Source: CAZPQN01 sp964588795 (GTDB lineage Bacteria; Fidelibacterota; UBA2242). From it: a DNA stretch of 64,000 nucleotides. Positions 26,276-34,680 of this stretch are shown here, piece by piece. The notes below the pieces were generated by a model. That model had not been told where the DNA came from, did not search any database, and saw only the letters and a list, made by a program, of their open reading frames with translations. The position numbers and the translations under genes are program-made. Numbering within the stretch: position 1 is the stretch's first letter; every line of letters begins with the position of its first letter. The stretch lies in NCBI GenBank assembly GCA_964588795.1, contig CAZPQN010000006.1:1-64000 (forward strand), written 5' to 3'.

Positions 26276-26294
26276 TGTCGTATTTGAGTGACAC
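26275..26294. promoter_or_regulatory. dyad C upstream of pilB (GTGTCG-N8-TGACAC)
   Basis: This is the third copy of the architecture, with one mismatch in the right arm. Its centre is 19 bases from that of dyad B, close to two helical turns, which would place bound dimers on the same face of the DNA. It ends ten bases before the regulator stop codon. Confidence 0.5.
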
Positions 26295-26304
26295 CCCGGT
26301 CAAT

Positions 26305-27678
26305 TCAGGGGTTGCGTCGCAATCCGAGTTTTTTTATTTTCACGTGCAGGTTTTGGCGGGGAAGTCCGGCAATCTGGCTGGCGCGGGTAATATTCCATCC
26401 GGTCTGGTCCAGGACCGCCCGCAGGTATTGTTTCTCGAATTCTGTACGGGCGACATTAAGCGGAAGACTTACCGATGTTAGGTTTTGGCCAGAGGATTGA
26501 AGAGCAGAAATTGTTTCGGGCAGATCATGGGGAGAGATTACTTTATTTTCGTTGAGCGCGACAGCGCGTTCGATGATATTTTCCAGTTCCCGGATATTGC
26601 CCGGCCAGGCATATTCGAGGAGCAATTTCAGGGCCTGGTCGTCTATACTTTGGATCGGTTTATTCAGGGCTTGAGCGTATTTTGCGATGAAGTGTTTGCA
26701 CAACAGAGGTAAATCGTCCAACCGTTCCCGCAGGGCCGGAATGAAAAGGGTGATCACATTCAGGCGGTAGAAGAGGTCATCGCGGAATTTTTTCTGTCTG
26801 ACTTCATCGAGCAGGTCTTTATTGGTCGCTGAGATGATGCGCACATCGCTTCTGATTGTTTCGGTGCCGCCGACGCGCTGAAAACTGCAGTCCTGCAGGA
26901 CGCGCAACAGGCGAACCTGCAAAGCTGGGCTGGTCTCTCCGATTTCATCCAGAAAAAGGGTTCCGCCGTGGGCTTCTTCAAAAACGCCTTTCGTGCGTTT
27001 AAAGGCTCCCGTAAAAGCCCCTTTTTCGTACCCAAAAAGCGTCGATTCCAACAGGGATTCCGGAATACTGCCGCAGTTGATGCTGATGAATTTATTTTCG
27101 GCCCGGGAACTATATTGGTGAATGGCCTGCGCAATGACCTCTTTGCCGGTTCCGGTTTCGCCAATCAGCAGGATGGTCGTATTAAGCGGGGCAATTTTTT
27201 CGATCATACGGTAGAGTTCCTGCATTTTAGGACTGTTGCCGACGATGTTCTTGATACGGGTTTTAAAGTCGAGCCGACTCTTTAAGTAGCGATTCTCCTC
27301 GCGGAGCGCCTTGTTGCCGAGCGCCTTGTGGATAATAGTTTTGATGGTAGCGATATCATAGAAGGGTTTGGTCAGATAATTTTCCGCGCCCTCTTTGATG
27401 GCATCCACAACCGTGGCAATGTCGCTTTGGGCCGTCGCCATGATAATGGTGGCGCCGGGGTCGAGAGCGCGTAGTTCCCGGAGTAAATCTAAACCATTCC
27501 AGTCGGGCAGGTTGATGTCCAGAAGCACTAAATCGGGCAGGTTTGCGCCGTAACTTTCCAGAGCATCTCGGCCGGTATGTGCGGTACTAAAAGCGTACCC
27601 TTCGTCGGCTAACGCTTCCCGGAGGCTTTCACAGACCGCCGGCTCATCATCTACAATCAGGATTTTCGTTGGGGGCAT
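26305..27678 (-). CDS. NtrC-family sigma-54-dependent response regulator (PilR-like)
   Basis: A three-domain regulator of 457 residues. The receiver domain has Asp54 (LLDINLPDWNG). The AAA+ domain has Walker A GETGTGKE, the sigma-54 contact loop GAFTGA and Walker B GGTLFLDEIGE. The C-terminus is a Fis-type helix-turn-helix (ITRASQIAGLPRQNLHVKIKKLG). I use the ATG at 27678, where the receiver begins; 14 more residues could be read upstream. It overlaps the kinase gene by 32 bases and lies upstream of pilB, so it is the obvious activator of the pilus operon. Confidence 0.93.
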   Translation of the reverse strand: MPPTKILIVDDEPAVCESLREALADEGYAFSTAHTGRDALESYGANLPDLVLLDINLPDWNGLDLLRELRALDPGATIIMATAQSDIATVVDAIKEGAENYLTKPFYDIATIKTIIHKALGNKALREENRYLKSRLDFKTRIKNIVGNSPKMQELYRMIEKIAPLNTTILLIGETGTGKEVIAQAIHQYSSRAENKFISINCGSIPESLLESTLFGYEKGAFTGAFKRTKGVFEEAHGGTLFLDEIGETSPALQVRLLRVLQDCSFQRVGGTETIRSDVRIISATNKDLLDEVRQKKFRDDLFYRLNVITLFIPALRERLDDLPLLCKHFIAKYAQALNKPIQSIDDQALKLLLEYAWPGNIRELENIIERAVALNENKVISPHDLPETISALQSSGQNLTSVSLPLNVARTEFEKQYLRAVLDQTGWNITRASQIAGLPRQNLHVKIKKLGLRRNP

Positions 27679-28420
27679 CGGCAATACCCAGGCTTTGATT
27701 GGAGGGGAAAACGATTTCACAGACCGTACCGCCGGCAGGTGCCTTCTGTAAGCTAAAGTGATTCAGGTATGGGGATAAATAATTGTAAGCTCGTAAAAAA
27801 TCATCGATTGGTGCTTTGATAGATAGTGTCTCGGTCCGTCCGGATAGCAGCCACTCTTCAAATTGAGCGCAGTCACCGGCGGTGATTACCTGACCGGTTC
27901 CTGCCAAAGTCAGTACGACTGCCGGACCATGACAGCTGGTGCGGATATCCAAATTTCTGACGGGATTGTCTTTCATTTCGGCCACCAATCCGTGGATCAC
28001 AGCCAATATTCCCTGGGATACAGCAAGGTAGGGGGCTTTAATACAGGGCAGGCTTTCCTGGAGATCAGTTGAGCGAATAATGCGATGTTTGAAGAAGAGG
28101 TCGGCTTCGAGGTAGGTTAGCTCGGCATTAATGATGTTGTTCAGACTCAGCAGGCGCGCGGCAGGGTCGGCGGATTCGTTCAGGCGGATGGCTAAATTGC
28201 CGATAATTTTTTCGATGCGACTGATATTCTCGAGCAAGGTACCGAAGACGGGATTTTCCGGATTCTTGGCCTGCAAAATCTGGGTACGCACCTTGATGAT
28301 TGTCAGCGGATTGCTGATATTGTGCACAATCCCGGCGACCATATCCTTGAGAGGGTAATAGCTCTCTTCCGGTTCTCCGGAAGTCACCTCAAAATTGTTC
28401 CAGATCTGAGAGTCCGACAT
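27647..28420 (-). CDS. soluble histidine kinase-like protein with a degenerate ATP-binding domain
   Basis: A 257-residue protein with no transmembrane helix and no sensor domain. The H-box is clear (AGIVHNISNPLTII, His33), followed by a DHp helix pair (NISRIEKIIGNLAIRL). The catalytic half is degenerate: the N-box asparagines are absent (QGILAVIHGLV), and the G1 box reads LAGTGQVI without the DxGxG aspartate. It may be a kinase needing a partner, a phosphatase or a phosphotransfer protein for the regulator that overlaps its 3' end. I cannot identify an input signal. Confidence 0.75.
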   Translation of the reverse strand: MSDSQIWNNFEVTSGEPEESYYPLKDMVAGIVHNISNPLTIIKVRTQILQAKNPENPVFGTLLENISRIEKIIGNLAIRLNESADPAARLLSLNNIINAELTYLEADLFFKHRIIRSTDLQESLPCIKAPYLAVSQGILAVIHGLVAEMKDNPVRNLDIRTSCHGPAVVLTLAGTGQVITAGDCAQFEEWLLSGRTETLSIKAPIDDFLRAYNYLSPYLNHFSLQKAPAGGTVCEIVFPSNQSLGIADAPNENPDCR

Positions 28421-28444
28421 TACGATGCGTTTTTTATACTGTAC

Positions 28445-28470
28445 TCTGGTTACTACCCGAATAAACCAGA
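28445..28470 (-). promoter_or_regulatory. dyad in the promoter region of the kinase-regulator operon
   Basis: TCTGGTT (28445-28451) and AACCAGA (28464-28470) are perfect 7-bp arms around 12 bases. A TATAAA-like -10 lies on the minus strand at 28438-28433, so the dyad overlaps the -35 region. It could be an operator or an activator site. Confidence 0.35.
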
Positions 28471-28517
28471 TTTTTTACTAAATCACCGCCGGCTAAAAGC
28501 CGTCCCCTTTAAAGATG

Positions 28518-29231
28518 TTATTCGAATTCATCCCAGCTGAGCTGGGGGATATAATAGCTGATTTTGGCGTTGGTTGGTATACTGATCGTGCATTCGAATG
28601 GAAAAGATTGTCCCGGTTCAATCGTGGCGTCCGTCTGAACTCCGGTAACGAACATATGGAAGTTGCCGGCGACGACCACCGAGTCGGTCGCGATCATACG
28701 CGTCCCCTCATCGAAAAGTTGAAACCGTATCATGGGAAAATCGGCGCGCCGTAAGCCGTCGTTCTTGATTCGTCCGGAATAGGTAATTTTGTCTTCAAAT
28801 ACCTTGGGAATGACCGGCCCGTCCAGAATGCACTTGGCCCGGGGCTTTTCGGCTTCCCGGGAGAGCTTGACCTCGTTTTTAGAAATGGTCAACTGCCCGA
28901 TGATCGTCTGAACGATTATTTTATCCAGGTCTTCATGAATAATTTTACCTTTGACGACCGTGCCATTTTTCAGGACGATTTCATGGGATATCTCGGGCGC
29001 CTGCACCAGTTTGTTGATTTCCTTACGGATTTCCGGTACAGAAGTGCGCACTTCCAATTCCCGGATTTTCTGGCGCAGGTTGGCAAGCTCCTTGCGCAAA
29101 TCCTCGATGTTTTTATCCACCTCGAAGAATTTTTGGGTGGAAGTACTCTTGGCTTTAGCTTGCTGAGTATAAGCGGCCGTACCTAAAATCAGTACAGAAA
29201 GCAGGACTCGGGAAAGATTTTGTAGTTTCAT
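28518..29231 (-). CDS. secreted coiled-coil protein of unknown function
   Basis: A 237-residue protein with a signal peptide (to YTQQAKA), a coiled coil at about residues 36-65 (DKNIEDLRKELANLRQKIRE) and a small beta module (IVLKNGTVVKGKIIHEDLDK then QLTISKNEVKL). The C-terminal beta-sandwich (YSGRIKNDGLRRADFPMIRF, then VVVAGN and TIEPGQSFPF) resembles FxLYD-type domains. I do not recognise the whole protein. Its start overlaps the HEAT lipoprotein stop by four bases, so the two are made together and probably act together in the envelope. Confidence 0.75.
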   Translation of the reverse strand: MKLQNLSRVLLSVLILGTAAYTQQAKAKSTSTQKFFEVDKNIEDLRKELANLRQKIRELEVRTSVPEIRKEINKLVQAPEISHEIVLKNGTVVKGKIIHEDLDKIIVQTIIGQLTISKNEVKLSREAEKPRAKCILDGPVIPKVFEDKITYSGRIKNDGLRRADFPMIRFQLFDEGTRMIATDSVVVAGNFHMFVTGVQTDATIEPGQSFPFECTISIPTNAKISYYIPQLSWDEFE

Positions 29232-30322
29232 TCCATCACCATCGCTTTCAGCTGGGCCTTACGGGCAGCCTGGCGCAATTGGTTGAAAGGCGCCGCTCCT
29301 CCGGTCTCGCTGGCCAGTTTGCTCATTTCGTCGAATAACACATAATTGCCGGGGTCTTCCATTAGCCCGACCAATTGAGTGAAAACTTCCGGATTCTTGA
29401 ATTTCCCTAAGGCCAAAAGCGATTTTTTACGCGTGGCCAGCGGAAAGTCGGCGCTTTTGACAATTTCTACCAGAGCAGGAATCACTGCCGGATCGGAATA
29501 ATCTCCCAAAGCGCGGGTCAGGGTTTCGACCAGCACAAAGTATTCTTCCCGGCTTTTGTTGAAAGTTTCCAGAAGGGCGAGAATTACACGCTCTTCTTTG
29601 ACCCCCTCGATGGAGCGTACGGCGAAATCCCGAAGCTCGAGCTGTTTTTCGGGGTCGCCTAACATCTCGATGAAAGCGGAGGTGACCAGCGGATTTTGCT
29701 TTTTCCCGAGCAGTTCCAGGGCCAAGGAACGTACCGAAAGGCGGACGCTGTTGTCCTTGGCGATGCTAATCAGGATGGGGATGACGCGCTCGTCGGCCAT
29801 CGAACCCAGGATTCGGGTCAGCGATTCCTGCATCCAGACATAATTTTCTTTTTCGGACTGATACAGGCTCAGAATCTGCTCGATTTGCAGGGTGGCGTCC
29901 AGGGTTTGCAATTTGCCCATGACGTTGGTGCGGAAATCCACATACTTTTTCTGTGCCGCGGTGATACCGCCGACCATTGCCGCCACATTCTCCGGCGTAG
30001 GATGATCCAGTAAGGCGTTGGCGGTAGCGGTGAGCAGAGCATAATTCAAACCAACGGACTGGTTCATGAAATCGTGCATGATCTTCAGTGCATCCGGATG
30101 CTGAGTCTGTGACATGACCTGCAGGGCGGCGATGCGGGTTTCCATCGGTTGAATCGGGTCCTTGTAGATGGCGATCAGGTCTTCGATCGTTTCGAGTTTG
30201 CCCTTGTTATAATCTACCCGGAGTTTTTCGATCTCTTTGGTATCAACGGTGGCAACCTTGGAGGCGCAGGCTCCGAGTACCAGAAATCCCAGGATGGGTG
30301 CGAGTTTTAAGGATACTTTCAT
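29228..30322 (-). CDS. HEAT-repeat lipoprotein
   Basis: A 364-residue protein with a lipoprotein signal peptide (lipobox LGAC, Cys19). The body is helical with repeated units of about 35 residues (VIPILISIAKDNSVRLSVRS, then VTSAFIEMLGDPEKQLELRD, then VIPALVEIVKSADFPLATRK), typical of HEAT-like repeats. Such repeats act as protein-binding scaffolds. It has its own good promoter and is coupled to the coiled-coil gene downstream. Its partner and process are unknown. Confidence 0.82.
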   Translation of the reverse strand: MKVSLKLAPILGFLVLGACASKVATVDTKEIEKLRVDYNKGKLETIEDLIAIYKDPIQPMETRIAALQVMSQTQHPDALKIMHDFMNQSVGLNYALLTATANALLDHPTPENVAAMVGGITAAQKKYVDFRTNVMGKLQTLDATLQIEQILSLYQSEKENYVWMQESLTRILGSMADERVIPILISIAKDNSVRLSVRSLALELLGKKQNPLVTSAFIEMLGDPEKQLELRDFAVRSIEGVKEERVILALLETFNKSREEYFVLVETLTRALGDYSDPAVIPALVEIVKSADFPLATRKKSLLALGKFKNPEVFTQLVGLMEDPGNYVLFDEMSKLASETGGAAPFNQLRQAARKAQLKAMVME

Positions 30323-30353
30323 AGAACCCTTCAGCGTTACGTTATTGCTGGTG

Positions 30354-30382
30354 ATTTTAGAATATCCTGTATTTTAAGTCAA
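30354..30382 (-). promoter_or_regulatory. sigma-70 promoter of the HEAT lipoprotein gene
   Basis: On the minus strand TTGACT (30382-30377) and TAAAAT (30359-30354) are exactly 17 bases apart, each matching consensus at five of six positions. The -35 overlaps the last codons of lpxH. This is the best conventional promoter in the window. Confidence 0.7.
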
Positions 30383-31156
30383 GGAAAAATTCGGATTTTT
30401 TAAATTTTCTGGCTTGCGAGGGCTTCCCCAGTAAGCCAAATTGAGGTTGTCTCCATCGAAATACCCGAAGGAAAAATACCTGATCCAATCACCGAGATTG
30501 AGAAATACATTGCGCTCTTCACGATAAACAGTAGGCAGATGGAAATGCCCTGTAATGACGTGCTGGAAGCCGTCGGCGAACAGGCTTTGGCCATAATGGA
30601 TGAGCGCCTGGCGTTCCGCCTCGTCCTCTTCCGGAGGGCGCAGGTTCAGGCGCCGGCTCCTGGAAGAGATAAAGCTCCCAAACCGGTAAGCGACGTCGGG
30701 ATGCAGGAACCCGAAAAGCCGGATCGCCAACCGGCTGCGCATGATTGTGCGCCAGCGGCGGTAACCGCTTTCTTCGGGTAAAATACCGTCGGCGTGAGTG
30801 ATAAAAAAACGTCTGTTATGGATGACAGTGTCCAACGATTGTGAATGTACGCTGATGTGCAATTCGGTGCTGAAGAAATCTTTCATCCAGTAATCGTGAT
30901 TTCCGCCGATGAAATGCACTTCGCACCCACTATCGGTGAGCTCCTGCAGTTGACGCAGAACCCGAAAATAACAGCCCGGTATGACATAGCGGTACTCGAA
31001 CCAGAAGTCGAACATGTCGCCGACGATAAAAAGTGTTCCCTGATGGGCGCGCACTTCGTCGAGAAATTCTGATAATAGGCGTTTTTTCTGCTCTTCTGCG
31101 GCAGTCGGAAAGGTATGCAGGTGGATGTCGGCGATAAAGTAAACCGGCGTTTTCAT
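30374..31156 (-). CDS. lpxH: UDP-2,3-diacylglucosamine diphosphatase (LpxH-type)
   Basis: A 260-residue calcineurin-like metallophosphoesterase that makes lipid X from UDP-2,3-diacylglucosamine in lipid A synthesis. The metal motifs are DIHLH, GDMFDFWFEY, GGNHDYWM, THADGI and GHFHLPT. The FDFWFEY stretch and the C-terminal HPD and SRSRR region match the long LpxH form of Bacteroidetes-type bacteria rather than the E. coli form. Its presence supports an LPS-bearing outer membrane. Confidence 0.85.
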   Translation of the reverse strand: MKTPVYFIADIHLHTFPTAAEEQKKRLLSEFLDEVRAHQGTLFIVGDMFDFWFEYRYVIPGCYFRVLRQLQELTDSGCEVHFIGGNHDYWMKDFFSTELHISVHSQSLDTVIHNRRFFITHADGILPEESGYRRWRTIMRSRLAIRLFGFLHPDVAYRFGSFISSRSRRLNLRPPEEDEAERQALIHYGQSLFADGFQHVITGHFHLPTVYREERNVFLNLGDWIRYFSFGYFDGDNLNLAYWGSPRKPENLKNPNFSLT

Positions 31157-31461
31157 CGTCGGTGGAATTTAAGACGAGAGCGACTCAGAGACAAGAAACA
31201 AAATATCGGCGGGCAAAAACGGTTCGTGAGGAAAGGGGGTCTCGCAGACAGAATTTAGCAGACAAGCTCCGGCTTTTTGGGAATTGGGAAAGTGGGTTTG
31301 CTATTATTAGGAAAGATCGCGGGTCACCAAAGCGGGTAGCTGACGAGTGAGTTAAACACTTTTCAAGTCCCGGCCGGGTGGCATTAATTTTGTAAAATAA
31401 CGAGTTTTCCGTACTTATGCAGGTCGGTCAGCAAATATTCTAATTCAGCGCCGGAGGAACA
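31157..31461. other. 305-base intergenic region, no gene recognised
   Basis: The region lies between divergent genes (lpxH and the butyrate kinase gene), so it should hold both promoters. I see no convincing pair of hexamers and no strong hairpin. A 62-codon plus-strand frame (31162-31350) is Arg/Lys-rich, lacks a ribosome-binding site and looks non-coding. Confidence 0.5.
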
Positions 31462-32535
31462 GTGCCAGAAGTCGTTCTGATTATTAATCCCGGATCCACC
31501 TCAACCAAAATTGGGCTTTACACCCGCCAGGAACCGTTGCAGGTTAAGAATATTGATCATGCCGGAACTCCGATAAGCCAGATGCCCTCGATTATTGAGC
31601 AATTACCATTGCGAATAGCGATCATCAATCAGACTTTCAAGCCTTGGCTTGAGGCGCATCGGTTGGTGGCGGTAGTTGGTCGCGGAGGACTCCTGAAACC
31701 CATACCCGGCGGCGTCTATCGCGTGAATGCGGCGATGATGGCCGATGCCACCAGCTGTAAGTATGGCAGTCATGCCAGCAACATGGGAGCTTCGATTGCC
31801 GATGGCATTGCCGGGGAATATCACGTGCCGGCCTTTGTGGTCAACCCGGTGACTGTGGATGAATTCATCCCGGAAGCGCGGATTTCGGGGATTCCGGAAA
31901 TCCAGCGCCGCAGTCGCCTGCACGCCCTGAATGTCAAAGCCTGTATTCGCAAGGAAGCCGAGCGTTTGGGCAAATCCCTGCAGGAAGTGAATTTCGTTGT
32001 GGCCCATTTAGGCGGAGGGATAACCGTAGCGGCGGTGCGTGGCGGCAACATCATTGATTGTAATGACGCCCTGTTGGGCATGGGGCCTTTTTCGCCCGAG
32101 CGCGCCGGAGCCCTGCCCACCGAAGGATTGCTGAAGATGGCTTTTTCCGGAAAATTTTCTATGAAAGAGCTCTGTACCAAGCTCTCCAAGCAGGGTGGGT
32201 TGATGGCCTATCTCGGAACTAACGATGTGCGGGAGGTGCTCCGCCGCATTGCCGCCGGCGACGAGCAGGCGCACCTGATTTTTAAAGCGATGATCTATCA
32301 GATAGCCAAGGAAATCGGTGCCATGGCAACGGTGCTTGAGGGACGCTGTGATAGAATTATCATTACCGGCGGATTGGCCCACAGTCACGAAGTGGTCAGT
32401 ATGTTGACGGAACGGGTTGGATATATCGCGCCGCTCGCCGTTTGGCCGGGGGAAAACGAGCTGGAATCCATGGCGGAAGGCGGATTCCGGGCCATCGATG
32501 GTCAGGAACCAATTTTAGAATATATTGCAGAGTAA
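31462..32535 (+). CDS. buk: butyrate kinase
   Basis: A 357-residue acetokinase-family enzyme that makes ATP and butyrate (or branched acids) from the acyl-phosphate. It has the phosphate-1 loop LIINPGSTSTKIGLY, NPVTVDEFIPEARISG, VAHLGGGITVAAV and LGTNDVREV, all typical of butyrate rather than acetate kinases. It starts at GTG with GGAGG seven bases upstream. The phosphotransacylase gene follows after 12 bases. Confidence 0.93.
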   Translation: MPEVVLIINPGSTSTKIGLYTRQEPLQVKNIDHAGTPISQMPSIIEQLPLRIAIINQTFKPWLEAHRLVAVVGRGGLLKPIPGGVYRVNAAMMADATSCKYGSHASNMGASIADGIAGEYHVPAFVVNPVTVDEFIPEARISGIPEIQRRSRLHALNVKACIRKEAERLGKSLQEVNFVVAHLGGGITVAAVRGGNIIDCNDALLGMGPFSPERAGALPTEGLLKMAFSGKFSMKELCTKLSKQGGLMAYLGTNDVREVLRRIAAGDEQAHLIFKAMIYQIAKEIGAMATVLEGRCDRIIITGGLAHSHEVVSMLTERVGYIAPLAVWPGENELESMAEGGFRAIDGQEPILEYIAE

Positions 32536-32547
32536 AGCGGAGGCAGA

Positions 32548-33450
32548 ATGATTCGCAATTTCGCCGGGATATTTGAAGCGGTTGCCCGGTTGCCGCATAA
32601 ACGTACAATCGCCATCGCGATGGCCGAGGATGCCAGCGTCATCGAGGCCGTTAAACAGATTGATCAACAGGGCATCGCCAATGCTCTTTTGGTGGGCAAT
32701 CCGGAAAAAATCAAAACCGTTGCCCATCGGTTAGGGTTCAAACTGCGCGATGCACAAATCATCGCGGCTGACACGGAAGAAGCAATTGCTCGCGAGGCCG
32801 TAGCTCTGGTGCGCTCCGGCAGAGCCGAAATTCTAATGAAGGGACACATTTCTACGCCGGTATTGATGAAGGCGGTTTTGAATAAGGAAAGCGGTTTGCG
32901 AAAGGATGCAGTGTTGAGCCACGTCGCGATCGCCGAAGTTGCGACCTATCCCAAACTGATCATCCTTTCGGACGGCGGGATCAATATCCTGCCGGATCTG
33001 GAAACTAAAAAGGCTATTCTACGCAACGCAATTTTTGTCGCGCAGAAATTAGGCGCAACTCAACCCAAAGTCGCCGCGCTCTGTCCGATCGAGAAGGTCA
33101 ATCCTAAAATTCAGGAAACTGTGGATGCGGCTGAGTTGCAGAAAATGGCCGAAGGTGGCGAATTTGGGGACATAATCCTCGAAGGTCCGATCGCAACGGA
33201 TGTGGCCCTCTCAGCCCGCGCCGCCACACGCAAAGAATTACACAGCCGTATCGCGGGAGATACGGACATTTTTCTGATGCCGAACATCACCAGTGGCAAC
33301 GCCTTCATCAAAATCCTGATGTTTTTGGCCAACGCTAAGGTCGGCGGCATCGTGGTCGGGGCTACGGCTCCCATCGTCCTGCTGTCACGTTCCGACAACC
33401 CGGAAGAAAAACTATATTCCATTGCTCTGGCCATTTTGCTGAGCGCTTGA
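32548..33450 (+). CDS. ptb: phosphate butyryltransferase
   Basis: A 300-residue phosphotransacylase that converts acyl-CoA to acyl-phosphate for the adjacent kinase. Recognisable parts are AIAMAEDASVIEAV, LMKGHISTPVLMKAVL, LSDGGINILPDL, and near the end FLMPNITSGNAFIKILMF with VVGATAPIVLLSRSD. GGAGG lies before the ATG. With buk it gives a substrate-level phosphorylation step, used in butyrate fermentation or in oxidation of branched-chain amino acids. Confidence 0.92.
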   Translation: MIRNFAGIFEAVARLPHKRTIAIAMAEDASVIEAVKQIDQQGIANALLVGNPEKIKTVAHRLGFKLRDAQIIAADTEEAIAREAVALVRSGRAEILMKGHISTPVLMKAVLNKESGLRKDAVLSHVAIAEVATYPKLIILSDGGINILPDLETKKAILRNAIFVAQKLGATQPKVAALCPIEKVNPKIQETVDAAELQKMAEGGEFGDIILEGPIATDVALSARAATRKELHSRIAGDTDIFLMPNITSGNAFIKILMFLANAKVGGIVVGATAPIVLLSRSDNPEEKLYSIALAILLSA

Positions 33451-33586
33451 CCTGCGGCGCGGTCCGGGATGATCTGCTAAAAATCCCTGCCCGTTGTTTT
33501 ATTGTCGCAGTTTTGCTAATCTCTGGGGTGCATTGGAAAGGCAGACATGCAGGATTCCGTAATTGACTGGCTTCTGAAGAGCAGAC

Positions 33587-34600
33587 ATGTTGTTTGAACG
33601 CCTGACCGAAAGAGGTCGCACCTTTTTAGGCGTTGACTTTCCACTGATTTGTGGTGCGATGACCTGGATTAGTGACAGTAATCTGGTAAGCGTAGTCAGC
33701 CGCCACGGTATATTTCCGGTTTTAGCCGGAGGCAATCTGCCGCCCGATCAGTTTGAACTGGAAATCGACCGCTGTCTGCAAACGGTGGCAGCGCCTTGGG
33801 CGGTCAATTTGATCACGATCGCTCCCAATTACCAAAGTCATTGCGAGATCGTGCTGGCGAAAAAGGTTCCGTTTGTTGTTTTCGCCGGCGGCATACCCCG
33901 GAAAGCTGAAATCGCGGCGATGCGAGCGAGCGGCAAGCGCACGCTGTCTTTTGCCAGCGAGGAGAGTATTGCCCGCCAGCAGATCGCTTACGGGATTGAC
34001 GCCCTTATACTGGAAGGCAGTGAAGCGGGCGGACACATCGGGCATGTATCACTGATGATTCTACTCCAGCAGGTGCTCTTTCGGTTTAATGCGGTACCGC
34101 TTTTTGTGGGAGGCGGCATTGCCACCGGCACAATGATAGCGCACCTGTTGCTGATGGGCGCCGCGGGAGTACAGATGGGCACCCGGTTCGTGATGACCGC
34201 TGAATGCCGGGCGCATCCACGGTTCAAGGAAGCTTTCCGGCGCGCCCGTGCCCGACAGGCGATTGCGACGCCGCAGTATGATTCCAAACTGCCGGTAGTG
34301 GCAGTACGGGCGATAAAGAACAAGGGTACCGAGGCTTTTGGGCGTCTGCAATTGCAGCTTCTGCAGAAACTCGAAAAAGGGATGATCTCCCGCGAGCAGG
34401 CTCAATACGAGGTCGAGCATTTCTGGGTGGGAGCCTTGCGACGCGCAGTGGTCGAGGGAGACGTCGAGCATGGTTCTCTTATGGCGGGTCAAAGCGTAGG
34501 GCTGATTGACGATTTGCCATCTATGGCCGAGCTGGTGTCCAGGCTAATTGCCGAGACCCGGGCGGAAATCGAGCGCATCGAGTCGCTCGTCGGCGAATGA
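33587..34600 (+). CDS. nitronate monooxygenase / FabK-like flavoprotein
   Basis: A 337-residue FMN TIM-barrel protein of the 2-nitropropane dioxygenase family. It has PLICGAMTWISD at the start, ALILEGSEAGGHIGH with the catalytic His region, FVGGGIATG and GAAGVQMGTRFVMT for phosphate binding. The family includes nitronate monooxygenases and the enoyl-ACP reductase FabK, and sequence alone does not decide between them. It lies 136 bases after ptb on the same strand, so an enoyl reductase role in acyl chemistry is worth considering. Confidence 0.82.
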   Translation: MLFERLTERGRTFLGVDFPLICGAMTWISDSNLVSVVSRHGIFPVLAGGNLPPDQFELEIDRCLQTVAAPWAVNLITIAPNYQSHCEIVLAKKVPFVVFAGGIPRKAEIAAMRASGKRTLSFASEESIARQQIAYGIDALILEGSEAGGHIGHVSLMILLQQVLFRFNAVPLFVGGGIATGTMIAHLLLMGAAGVQMGTRFVMTAECRAHPRFKEAFRRARARQAIATPQYDSKLPVVAVRAIKNKGTEAFGRLQLQLLQKLEKGMISREQAQYEVEHFWVGALRRAVVEGDVEHGSLMAGQSVGLIDDLPSMAELVSRLIAETRAEIERIESLVGE

Positions 34601-34680
34601 GATCGGCGCACCTGATACCCGCGGTCGAGTGGCGGCCCCGATTCCATTATCTCCTGGCGGTACCAGGCGGATAAAATATT

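Noticed and set aside
26305..26330. TTGCG-T-CGCAA palindrome next to dyad C
   Set aside because: It lies inside the 3' end of the regulator coding sequence and differs from the GTGTCG half-site, so it is probably coincidental.
31162..31350. 62-codon frame in the lpxH-buk intergenic region
   Set aside because: It has no Shine-Dalgarno, a low-complexity Arg/Lys/Gln composition and no hydrophobic core.
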